Below, one piece after another: positions 1-10,048 of a DNA stretch of 64,000 nucleotides. The notes under the pieces are model-generated. The model ran no database searches, was not told where the DNA came from, and saw only the letters and a program-made list of their open reading frames with translations. How positions within the stretch are numbered: the stretch's first letter is position 1; each line of letters starts with the position of its first letter. Source of the DNA: Coix lacryma-jobi var. lacryma-jobi (Eukaryota > Streptophyta > Magnoliopsida > Poales > Poaceae); the NCBI GenBank assembly GCA_009763385.1, contig VDCT01000090.1, positions 372,001 through 436,000 on the forward strand, in the 5' to 3' direction. A program made the position numbers and the translations under genes.

Positions 1-539
1 AATGATACTATTGCAACGACACAATAACCGTGGCAACAACAGATCATCTCTCGCAATGAATTCAAAGCATTGCAAAAGGTATTGTTGCCACATCATAGCG
101 TCCGTGGCAATAACGTGTCATCTCTTGCAACAATGAAATTGTGTCGCAAATGGTGTACTAGCCACGGCATGTAGGTCGTGGAAATAAAACCTTAGACAAC
201 ATAATTTTACCGTGGCAATACACACTATTGCCACGCTATCCATCGTTGCATATGCTACCTCTGGCTACAAAGATAGGCGTGGCAAGTACTTATATCGCAA
301 TGACCATGAACGTTGCAACGGCGTCTTATTGCCATGCTTGGCAACGGACTCCTATGGTTGCAAGAATCATGAACACTTGCAACGCCAAACTGGACACGGT
401 GGCAATACCTTTTTGCAACGCGTTTTTTTGCAACCCATGGCAACACATGTGATTTGGTGCCAACAACTAATTCTGGCAACCAAATTGGGCCTATTTCAAC
501 GTTTTCTCGCCGTTGCGAAAGGGTCAAACTTTAGTAGTG
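1..539. mobile_element. CACTA transposon, terminal and subterminal repeat region (partial)
   Basis: The stretch is dense in short words related to TTGCAACG and TTGCCACGG in both orientations, the subterminal transposase-binding repeat pattern of CACTA elements. It stops exactly at TTTAGTAGTG (530-539), the inverse of a CACTACTAAA terminal repeat. The next bases, TAATGCC, match an uninterrupted copy of the same flanking LTR at 63294, where CTAC-TAA-TGCC is the empty site, so TAA (540-542) is the likely 3 bp target duplication. The rest of the element lies left of the window. The short reading frames here are by-products of the repeats and I see no gene. Confidence 0.85.
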
Positions 540-1322
540 TAATGCCAAGCGGGGTTGTCAATCCTGACACTAGTAGGAGCTAGCTAGCGAGAATGCAATC
601 TACCAGGATGAGATTCTGCAAGCGCACAGAACTATCGTAGTAGCACTTCGCCTGAGAGTACCAGGTGTCGATTTATTTGATCCCAAGGGAAGGCTAGGGT
701 GGTGTATGAGTCGAGTCAAGGAGGGGATGAGAGTCAAAGAAATAAGAAAAGAGAAAAGGGGAAAAGGGAAGAGAAGGGATGGAAGGCTAGAAAGAATATA
801 TGGATGGCTAGGTAAGGATGAAATGGATGGCTAAGGTAAGGTGGATGGATAGGTAGATAGAGGGTAACTAAGGGTAACTAACTAATAACTACTGATATCT
901 AATCCTAGATAACTACCAAGCAAGATAACTACGAAGCGAGACAGTTATGAAGCAGGGCAGGCAAAAGACAATAAAGCAACTAAGTTAAGTAAAGTTTTAT
1001 TCCTATCTTGTCCAGTATCGAGGCGTACTAGCCTTTACCACTTACTTAGGTTGAACGCTAGCACAACGAGCCTTACTGTTAAACTGGGCCAACTACGTGG
1101 TGGAATTCAAGGCGCACAGGGCTGTCACCACCTGCTTGCTACCACAGCTATCCGAGGGTCCAGCCGTATCTGAATGTAAGTCTATAACTAAGCACCACGC
1201 TTAATTATATTCTAACTATCTCTACCCTAGCTTTGAATAGAGACACCCTTGCAGACGTTAGAGCAAACACTTGACTTAATAAGATAAACACTAAACTAAC
1301 TAAGCAACCTATTGGCAAAGAT
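540..1322 (-). repeat. Outer Ty3/gypsy LTR, segment interrupted by CACTA and Copia
   Basis: This segment aligns base for base, with few differences, to 63294-64000, where the same LTR sits next to a degenerate primer binding site, which sets the orientation as minus. It is cut on the left by the CACTA end at 539 and on the right by the Copia LTR at 1323, and it appears to resume at 37781. Purine-rich GGAAAAGGG-type stretches lie around 700-850. No coding content is seen. Confidence 0.8.
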
Positions 1323-1714
1323 TGAAGGACCGAAAATGCTAAAGCAAGGCGACCAGAGGGGGGGTGAATGGGAGCCTAAAAATTTCTTTCGAAATTACGA
1401 CCTCAGTCCCAACAAAATCAACCCCAAGAGCAAAGCCAAAATGCGTGATGCCCACGACCCAAGAGAATGGGTGGATGTTCCCTAGGAACACAGCGGGACA
1501 CCACAAAAGCTCCCTCACCCAAATCCACGCGAGTCAACTAGTGACAGAATGGACTTTGGGTAACCTCAACCTCCCCCGAGCAACGCGAGGGGGATTTAGG
1601 CTTTTTCGCAAAACGTGAAGCCCGATTTCTGTAGAGCACGAAGTCAGGAATCCAACGCAAGAAGCGGATCTCAAATCGGAGCTCAATCGCAAAAGACACG
1701 GACAAAAACGCGTG

Positions 1715-2095
1715 ATCACTGCACTGACCGGACTCTGAGGTGCGTCCGGTCAGTGTCGATCGGACGCGCCCGGTCACAAGAATCCCGATTCGGGAGCTCT
1801 CTGTGTTGGACCGGACTCTGCGAGGGGGTGCGTCCGGTCAACACAAAAACCAGCGTCCGGTCGCTACTACTCGATGAACAGTAGTAGCAGCGCGTCCGGT
1901 CCAAGCACAATAGGTGCGTCCGGTCACTAAAAAGGTCTCTGGAACCGACCGGACTCAGCACGGGGTGCGTCCGGTCGCGTCCAGGCCAGCGTCCGGTCAC
2001 CACGCGCGAACTGGACTGCGCGTGTGTTCAACGACCGGACTCTGACTCGGTGCGTCCGATCGCTATGAGGCAGCGTCCGGTCACCCCGAGCAGCC
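1715..2095. repeat. CCGGAC/GTCCGG word array in Copia LTR
   Basis: The word GCGTCCGGTC and its complement GACCGGAC recur more than a dozen times with irregular 10-40 base spacing, often as facing pairs. The array is downstream of the LTR TATA box in the element's orientation, so it probably lies in R/U5. It is repeated in the other LTR at about 35729-36110. The solo LTRs carry different words at the equivalent place. Confidence 0.75.
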
Positions 2096-2683
2096 CTCTG
2101 TTCATCCACCGAATCGACCCGATCTCCCTCAAATCAATAGCACTAGGGCTCAAATTTCGTGTGAGGGATCACAAGGATGCTAGTGAGCTACTCCTAAGAG
2201 ATCATGGCTCGAACCTAACTCCAAATCGGTGAATCGAAGAAAACGATGAAGAACGGGCAAGAACTCGATCCCAAAACTAAATCCGACCGATCTGTGAGTT
2301 CGTGAGGTATTAGAGAAATTCCTTCGGTAGAAAGAAGACTCTCACGAAGCTACACAAGATGGTTCAAACGGATTTGCGGATCTTCCCTCGAAACAAGAAT
2401 TCTCATGAAGATCGAAAGAGGGGAAAACGTGCAAACGCGAAGAACAAAATCGCAAGACAAATTAAAGCACGAATTTGATCCTTGGATTCAGCTGAATGGA
2501 TGATTGATTAAGCTCTCGGTGTAGGGCTACAAGCCACTCCTAGCAACACAAAGCTTGGATGGCGAAAAGCTCAAGAACAAGAGCCGGTCTCTCCTCTAGC
2601 CCTAGCCTCCTTTCACCTAAACAAAATGAGAGTGACACCTACCAAGGATTCCATGGGATACAGCTGCCCTAGCAGCCCCCTCA

Positions 2684-2691
2684 TATATATA
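2684..2691 (-). promoter_or_regulatory. TATA box of Copia LTR
   Basis: TATATATA followed on the coding strand by GAGGGGGCTG sits mid-LTR, where the U3/R boundary is expected. The copy in the 5' LTR is at 36698-36705. Assignment is by position and sequence only. Confidence 0.5.
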
Positions 2692-2940
2692 GGCGCACGT
2701 CCGAAGACCAAAACGCCCTTACATTAAGCACTCAACCCAAATACCCCCTAGGGGTAAAACTGTCCAACCCTAGCAGTTTCATCCGACGGCCACGCCCGCA
2801 CATCCGGTAGCTTCGCCTCGACGCGACCTCCCTGATGCCGCCACGTGCCGTCATCGTCGACCGCCGCGCCTTCTCACCGATAGCTTCGCCGCAACGCAAG
2901 CCTCTCGGTGCCGCCACGCGTCGACCGTCCTTTCGGACCA

Positions 2941-3183
2941 ACCCCCGGGTTTGAGGCCCAAACCGGGAAACCTGCCAGCCCAGGTTTTGAGGCCCAAACC
3001 TGGCAAACCGTCCACCCCGAGTTTTGAGGCCCAAACTCGGAAACCCGTGAGCCCAGGTTTTGAGGCCCAAACCTGGAAACCGTCCAACCCGAGTTTTGAG
3101 GCCCAAACTCAGAAACCGGCTACCCGAGTTTTGAGGCCCAAACTCGGAAACTGTCGATGGTAGCTTTTTGAGGCTCAGCTACC
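2941..3183. repeat. Array of seven covarying short palindromes
   Basis: Seven inverted repeats of about 24 bases follow each other with 10-15 base spacers. Each has a centre close to TTTGAGGCCCAAA, but the outer arms differ in matched pairs: CCGGG/CCGGG, CCAGG/CCTGG, CCGAG/CTCGG and GGTAGC/GCTACC. CCAGG and CCGAG types alternate. One unit pairs imperfectly (CGAGTTT with AAACTCAG). The array is upstream of the TATA box (U3), so in a genomic transcript it would occur at the 3' end. Copies are at 36957-37160 and in both solo LTRs. Confidence 0.85.
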
Positions 3184-3802
3184 GATCCCGCACCGTAGAC
3201 GGGATGTGGTTCGCACACCCCGACCACCGGCACCGATGCCGATACATGTCCAGCCTCTACGCCGGGCACAACGCCTTCGCCTTCCTTCTTGACTCGGCCA
3301 ACGGCACTTGCACCGCACGCAAGCCCGTGTCCGACCTCCCGCCAAGTGCTACGATGCCATCGTCTTCCTCCCGACTCGGCCGATGCATCGCACATCCCCA
3401 TGTGCTCTCGCTCGCCGATGCCACGTGCTAGCTACCACAGCTGGTCCTCTGGCCCTCTGGTCCGTCAGTCCAAGCCTCACGTCCGCCCTTCACCGCTCTG
3501 GGTACATCGGCATGGCACGTCCGCCGCACGACACGCCCATCCTTCACCGCTCCTGGTCCGTCGGCACGACACGTCTCTACTTGACCTTCACCTCGCCATA
3601 GACCACTGTATCTGAGCTCAACACCTGCACATCAACACAGCCAAGAGACACATGTTGCACACACACACCAACACAGAAACACCACAACTCAACGCCACCG
3701 GTTAGTCATAAACATTAAGCTCATAGACGAATAATGACTCAACCGGGTAAAAGCCTCAAACCTTCCTCAACAAAGTCAATCATTCATCATATATGTTCTC
3801 AA

Positions 3803-5150
3803 TCTCCCCCTTGATGGATGCATTGACTAAAAATAAAACCACAAAGGAAGGGTTTGAAGGCAAGCCTCATTCAAGTGCCCAACAGCCAAGCAAAAGCAAA
3901 CATAAGGCGACTTGATATGAGGAAGGATCATGAAAACTCCAAATAAAAGCTCTCGGTCCCAAAAGAAATGGGAAAAGCGGGCAAAGCCTCTACACAACCG
4001 AAGAGTCAAGGGAAACAAGAGTTTCATGAATCCCAAAAGGTACTCGAAAACCAATCTCAAATAAATTGTCAAACAATCATCACAAAAGAAACCAAGATAC
4101 TTATCACTTGGATTCACTTGGGTCGAGATCTCCCTTTTTTCTCTTTCTCTTTCTCTTTCTCCCCCTTGATGATTGAATTGACAAAAACTAGGCACAAGAG
4201 ATGGTTTGAGATACCAAAACCGAAAATCTCATTCAAGTGATCAAAAGCCATAGAAGGTCAAAGAACAAAGTCACTTGTCATGAGAAGATTATCCATTCAA
4301 ATGCCCAAAAGCCAAGGAAATGCTAAAGAGGGGGCAATTTGAAATGAACATAACTTGGTCCCCAAAGACATGGGCAACGACTCAACACAACCAAGCAAAG
4401 GATCGAAGCAACAACTCATCAAAGAGCAAAACTCGATCACATAGAGCGAAAAACTTTGTTCCCAAAGACATGGGCAACGACTCGACGCAACCAAGTCAAA
4501 AATGAGCTAGTCCTCAAGAAAAGGCAGAAAAATGGGCTCAACACCACTAGCTCAAGGCTCGATACCAATTGAGGCTGAATCAACGCATAAGAATGCAAAA
4601 ACTGCTAGTCCCTCAAGATAGAGGCACAGAGGCTCAACACAACTAGCAGAAGACTCGATACCAATCACAAGCAGCCAAAAATTGGTGAAAACAGCTAGTT
4701 CCTCAACACAGAGGCACATAGGCTCGACGCGACTAGCTGAAGGGTCCATACCAATCGAAAATACCAAGCAAAAACTGCTAGTCTCTCAAGAGAGAGGCAA
4801 AAACGGCCCAACACGACTAGCAGGCTTGATACCGATTGAGAAAAAACACAAGAGAAGCTCAACACTAAATGGAGCACAAACACTCGGAGCACGCACAGAA
4901 GCAGCAAGACAAAAACGACTCCCCCTGAAAGCAAGCCTACACACAAAGGCTATGCAACAAAGCTCATGACGCCAATTACATTCCATACCAAAAGATGGAT
5001 ACAAAATGAAACACATAAAAGAGCTATACCAAGTGAAGAAGAACATAAAAGAGCTAAACTCCCCCTTGCTCAAAGCTCTCCCCAAAATGCATGACTCTCC
5101 CCTTTGTGCCAACACTAAAACTCCCCCTTGCAAACAGCTTCTCCCCCTTG
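3803..5150 (-). other. Polypurine tracts (multiple) of the Copia element
   Basis: The tract directly beside the 3' LTR is CTCCCCCTT (3804-3812; AAGGGGGAG on the coding strand). The same word recurs at about 4160, 5059, 5121 and 5141. Plus-strand DNA synthesis of LTR elements starts at such a tract, and repeated tracts ahead of the 3' LTR are a known Sirevirus trait. Confidence 0.75.
4330..4850. repeat. Degenerate tandem repeats with CTCGATACCAATTGA-like boxes
   Basis: Units of about 70-120 bases recur four or five times. Each has a phrase like AACTGCTAGTCCCTCAAG, then AGGCACAGAGGCTCGAC, then a box such as CTCGATACCAATTG, CTCGATACCAATCA, TCCATACCAATCGA or TTGATACCGATTGA. The box resembles the complement of the element's own primer binding site (CTCCGATACCAATTGA at 35324). 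Non-coding; function unknown. The wider stretch 3813-6507 is otherwise A-rich spacer with no recognisable gene. Confidence 0.6.
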
Positions 5151-6554
5151 ACAAAAGGGAACATGCTGAGGGGTTTTGACATTTTTCACAAAGTTGACAC
5201 AAACACAAGACAAGTCATCAACCAAAAGCATATGGGGGCAATGAAAAGCAGTGAAAGTGACCACAAAGTGTATCGGAGCTGGGGGTATGTACACTAAGCT
5301 AAAAATGCATGATATGCACAATGCAACAGCTTCAAGTGTATAGCAATCAGAATGAAAAGATGCTCAAAAGGGTGCTGCCCTGAAAGTGTAGCAATCAATA
5401 CAAATGCTAGGAAAGGCTCAAACTGATCAAATGAATACAAAATATGAACAATTAAGCATATGAGCAGTTTTAAGCCATTTGAAAAGGAGTCCAACACTAA
5501 AATAGCACTTAGCATGGGTAGACAGGAAAATCAACCAAGTGCTAACTCAAGTATAAAAGGTGAACTACCCCTAGCAAAGTTCAATCGTCATGCCATAGAA
5601 TGAAGCATAGACTTGTGTCATTATCAAATTTTATCCGAATTTGCAGCGGTATTAACACAAGTTCAAATTAAAAGCATGTGATTGCGAGAGGTTGAAAGCA
5701 TGGTCATTGCCTAACTTTTCAACCGGGCTAAGCCTATGCAAGAAAAGCAATCGGATGCTTAAAGCACCGGTTTCGGTCTTACACTACACGGCTCAAGTTT
5801 AACTCAAATGTGCAATGAGAAATAGTCTCGATACCGTGAGGTGCTGACACATGCAATCCCATCTCGATCTTTTCATTTCACATAGACTTGGATCAAAATT
5901 TTAAGCACAAGGTAAATATGAACAATCCAAGCAAGTGAATGACTCAGTGCAAGAGACATAGCAACCTAGCATACAAAAGATAGCACAAGTGATCTCAACA
6001 CATCCTACCCATGCTAGTTGCCACTCTCAATGGTGAACAAATTAAAGGTTTCATAGTTGATTAATCAAGTTCACCATTTGCAAAAATAGCTTAGCTCATA
6101 ACATGTATCAAGTGATCAAAAAGAGCCTAAGCTACACGCATTATCATGAATAAATAGGGCATACCAAAAAAGAGCATAATCTCATTCTCATTGCTCTAAA
6201 CATGAAGCTCTAAAATGCACTAGGATACATGATGAAATGCATGCAAAAGCTAGTCTATCAAAGACAAAGCAAAACTAGCCTAAAAAGGAAAACCCAAAAC
6301 AAAAGGGTATCGGAGAAATCAAACTAAGATACAACAGGCAAAATGATTCCCCAACTAAAAGGAAACACACACCAAACTCACAAAAAAAAGAGCCAAGAAA
6401 TGCTCAAGCGACAGCCAGCAAGATCCACATCGAAAAGACCACACAGCAAAAAGTGGTCAAGAAAGAAGAGTACCAAAACCCGAACTCAGAAGTGTGTTGG
6501 AGGTACCTCATGAAGCGCATGACCGCCTGCTGGTGTGATACTCGAGGGGACGCC

Positions 6555-6800
6555 TCAATCTGCTGAACTCCGGGGCGCCTGCCTCGTCGAAGTCGTCTCC
6601 CCCTCGCCTGATGCTATCGCTCCCACTGGGGCAGCTAGTGCTCGCTGGAGAGCTACTCGAACGGAACCCCAAGTCGTGGAAGAAGTGGGATCGGGTCCGT
6701 GAGCCGAAATGCTCTCTCCAGGCTCCTGTACTCCTGCACACTCAAAGGCAGAAGAAACACAAGGCGTTGTCTCGTCCAGTGTGACCTCAAGGTCTCCACA
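6555..6800 (-). pseudogene. Copia pol linker relic (integrase to RT)
   Basis: On the minus strand the phrases VTLDETTPCVSSAFECAG and HGPDPTSSTTWG match the acidic, Ser/Pro-rich linker that grass Copia polyproteins carry between the integrase core and reverse transcriptase. No integrase core (DDE) or RT motif (YVDD) is present on either side, so this is the only surviving trace of pol and most of the gene has been deleted. The call rests on recollection of family text. Confidence 0.5.
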
Positions 6801-7503
6801 AAAATGGTTAGTCACATAATAAGCATAAGGTGAACTCTCAACAAAAAGAGATCTACCTATGAATGATACCGCAAGGAGATCTGAACTCAAACTAGTCAAG
6901 ACTACCATGCAACAGGATAAAGCACTGTATAGCAAAATGCAGCCTAAAGACACGATCAACCCAAACACAGCCTAAACCTCAACACATGCTACAATGCAAG
7001 ATAATGATAGCAATAGATCCAAAAGCATGTAACATGATAAAATTGTGGAAAGGCTAGTGCTCGAACTAATCATATCAACAGGGTACATGTAGCTACACAA
7101 AACTAGCACCTGAAAAGTGACGCCTAATGAACATCATACCACTACAAGTCAAGCTCATGGATAAGCATGGTAAGACATGACACAATGTTCATGAGGATCA
7201 CAAACTAGCATGAAAAGTGGTTTAACCACCAAAGCTATACAGAAAGAAAGCTAGCATGACATGATATACAAGATAGCACATGCTAGACTAAAACAAAACA
7301 TGAAACAAGAGAAAATGTACATGCAAGAACTATACAAGTGAGCACATGGAAGTCCATCTCATACCACAAGAAATAGAACATGGATGTCTATGGCATGAGT
7401 GTGTAAGAAAGCTCACCGAGTAGCAAAATCCTCTCTGGAGGCAATTCTAAGCGGGGTGTAGAGAACCATCAAATCTTGATCACATCTAAAAGATCAAGTT
7501 CCA

Positions 7504-8176
7504 TCAGGCGCATGTTCTCCACCCCGTGTCCTCATATCTACACACAAGAGAAGAGGACACAGTAACCCGAGTCTTGGATCCCGAAGGGTTAAGCATGTAC
7601 TTGGGAATCCAGGACTTGGTCACAAATCTCAACTTATCTAGTGGGTTAGCATGATGCAAATGTTGGTTCAAATGCAATTGTGAAACACCCTTGGAAGCAT
7701 TCCTCAAAAGGACAACTCGAGGAGAAGGATGAGTCGTACCACGGGAAAAGAGGCAAACATCTTCCAAGGTTTTTGTAGAAGAACCAATAGAAGCATCATG
7801 AAAAGCATGACGTGGACCAAGAGAAGAAGCACTAGAAGCATGTCCACGACCATGACCTATCCCACTAGAAAAGGAGTCATAAAACCCATCAACAAAGAGG
7901 GGCTTCTTACTAGGAGCACAAGCGTTCATGCCATGAGAAGGGCTATGAACCACCATCTTCCTAGAAGAGCGAGCTTGGCGCAAACGTTTGGCACGCCGAT
8001 AGCAAAAGCTTTCTTGATGCCCATCTTTCTCACAAAAAGAGCAATGGTACAAAGGCCTATTGGAAGGCACACCATTCTCCGACAAGTGAGAAGTCCCTTG
8101 GGGCTTAGAACAAGAAGCATCAACAAGAGACTTGGTGCCAACACTAGGAGCACACGTGCCATGGGAAAGGCTACGC
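7504..8176 (-). pseudogene. Copia gag, C-terminal part after the chromovirus insertion
   Basis: This is the downstream half of the gag reading frame that starts at 35204. It contains a clean CCHC knuckle (CSFCEKDGHQESFC: C-x2-C-x4-H-x4-C) followed by a basic RRAKRLRQARSSR stretch, consistent with nucleic-acid binding by gag. The frame is open up to the chromovirus LTR at 8177. Beyond it, at 33809, the upstream half ends in a matching basic segment, so the two parts were one gene. The frame ends near 7504 without running into protease, consistent with the deleted pol. Confidence 0.75.
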
Positions 8177-9181
8177 TGTAAAACCTCTGGTGTTTAATCT
8201 GTAATTAACCTGACATGTCATCATCATTAGTCATAATCATTCTTGTCATGCATTAATGTTTGTCTAGTGGTTGCTTGCCTTTACCTTTTCCTAAAAGGTA
8301 TTTTGTGTGTAGTGATCCCTTTTTCTAAAAACCCTAAAAGCCCAAATCTTCCTATAAGGGCAAAATGGTAATTTCAACTCTGTGCCTAGTCTTGTGTATT
8401 TCTTGTTCAGTTTAGTGTCTTGAAGCTTTGTTGTGTTGTTCAAAACCCAAAATCAAAAACAGATTTCAAATCCCTTTGAAAAACCCTAAATTCCAAACCC
8501 TGGTTTTTACCCCTCTTTTAATAATTTAAAAACTATTCCAAATTCGGACTTGGTCCAAAAAGCAAAGTTGTAGATCTTGTCAAGAGGAACAACTTTGGTA
8601 TTTGCAGATTTTCAAGTTTCTTTGTAAAATCAAAAGTAATTTTGAAATTATTCAGATTTCAAAAGTGTCCCCTTTTCTGGTTTCAAATTTAATTCAAAAA
8701 CTGTTTGGAATTTGAAAATGTTCTTTTTGACAAAGTTGTAGATCTCCTTTTTCTGCACAACTTTGGTTTTTTGAGTTTTTGTTGCTCAGTTCAAATTTTG
8801 GAAGTAATTTGCAAAATTCAGAAAGTCAACACCTAGACCTAGCCCTGTTCATCTCCTACCTAGGGTCAGAGCAGAGCAGGGAGGGGGCCCGGCCATGGCC
8901 GCTCGCCGGAGCTGCGTGCGCCACGCGCCTGGCAGCCGCACGCCCGCCCCCGGCTTGTCTCCCGTGACCGCGCCATCATTCTGCCCCCGCACGCGCAAGC
9001 GCTGACCGTGTCCCGTCCCCTACAGTTCCCAGTTCGCCGCCGCCGCGTGGCCATCGCCGGCGAGCTCGCGCCCGGTCCCTGCGTACCTCCCATGTCCTTC
9101 CTCATCATGTAATCGCAAGCACGCGCTGCGGGCAACCTCATCCGCACCTCCGCGTGCTCTCTAACGGCCCCTGGCCGCGCC

Positions 9182-9188
9182 TATTTAA
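9182..9188 (+). promoter_or_regulatory. TATA-like box of chromovirus LTR
   Basis: TATTTAA is embedded in GC-rich DNA (CCGCGCC on the left, GGCCCGCC on the right), the only TATA-like sequence in the block. The 3' LTR copy is at 30682-30688. Assigned by sequence and position. Confidence 0.45.
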
Positions 9189-9851
9189 GGCCCGCCGCTG
9201 GCCGGAGCTCCGCACTCACCCCGCCACCGTGGCCAGTCCATTCCAGAGCCTCCGTAGCTCAACCAACTAGCCCAGCAGCTCCGCCTTGAGCCCGTGCAGC
9301 TTCCCCACCCCTCAATTTCATCTCTACCGTCTCCTATCGCCCGGCGTAGCTCGTCGTTCCCAACTCCGGCGAAACACCGGTGAGCACGGGATTGAGAAAT
9401 ACTCTCTCCCCGGCCGTGATCTTTCCTCCCCGACCCCTGCTTCATCTTCCTCATCTTGGTGCGCTCTTAACCCGCTCCTGGTGACCGTGTCTGGTGTACA
9501 GGGTCGCCGGCACGCCGCTGGCCGCTGAGAGAGCTCCGCCGAAACACCGCCACGTCGAGCTCCCTCCTTCGACCCTTGTTCCGTCCCGCCGAGCCCTGCC
9601 TCCGACCCGTGGTAAGCACTCGAAGCCCCCGGTCTCTGCTTCCACTCCGCTTCGCCCGAGCCAGGCCTCGAGCAAGCACTCGCTCGAGCCAGGCCTCGAG
9701 CAGACACGTACCCTCGCCACTTCGCCGAGCCCAGCCTCGGGGCAGACTCACACACCCTCACCGCTTCGCCCGAACCTAGCCTCGAGCGGACTCACGCACC
9801 CTCAGCTTCACCGAGCCTAGCCTCGAGCAAGCATGCACCCTCCGCTTCGCC

Positions 9852-10048
9852 CGAGCCTCCCGGCCAGGCCTCGGACCAAACGATCGTTTTCCGTCTGGCC
9901 CGAGCCTCCCGGCCAGGCCTCGGACGAAACGATCGTTTTCCGTCTCGTCCGAGCCTCTCGGCCAGGCCTCGGACGAAACGATCGTTTTCCGTCTCGCCCG
10001 AGCCTCCCGGCCAGGCCTCGGACGGCCGTTTGTTTCCGCTTCGCCCGA
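9852..10048. repeat. 49 bp tandem repeat with perfect AAACGATCGTTT palindrome
   Basis: Four units of exactly 49 bases start at 9852, 9901, 9950 and 9999. Each reads CGAGCCTCCCGGCCAGGCC followed by TCGGA. The first three then carry the 12 bp palindrome AAACGATCGTTT; the last diverges to GGCCGTTTG. The matching block in the 3' LTR is about 31559-31755. Confidence 0.85.

Larger units (their letters stand above)
1323..3801 (-). repeat. Copia 3' LTR
   Basis: About 2.48 kb, bounded by TGAAGGACCG on the left and GTTCTCA on the right, so on the coding strand it starts TGAGAACATA and ends GGTCCTTCA. A TATATATA box on the minus strand lies at 2684-2691. Reading in the element's direction the order is palindrome array (3183-2941), TATA box, CCGGAC word array (about 2095-1715), end. 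It is nearly identical to 35337-37780 but keeps seven palindromes against six. Reading frames inside it are not supported as genes. Confidence 0.9.

Noticed and set aside
212..583. 123-residue frame at the window start
   Set aside because: Composed of CACTA subterminal repeats and runs past the transposon end into the LTR.
2941..3183. CRISPR-like array (regular repeats with spacers)
   Set aside because: Eukaryotic LTR context, repeats are palindromes with changing arms, spacers are short and not unique, and no cas genes exist.
3168..3615. Overlapping frames in the Copia LTR
   Set aside because: They change length between the two LTR copies and on solo LTRs, so they are not under coding constraint.
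8779..8967. Small ORF spanning the LTR AT/GC boundary
   Set aside because: No conserved coding signal between the two LTR copies and no domain.
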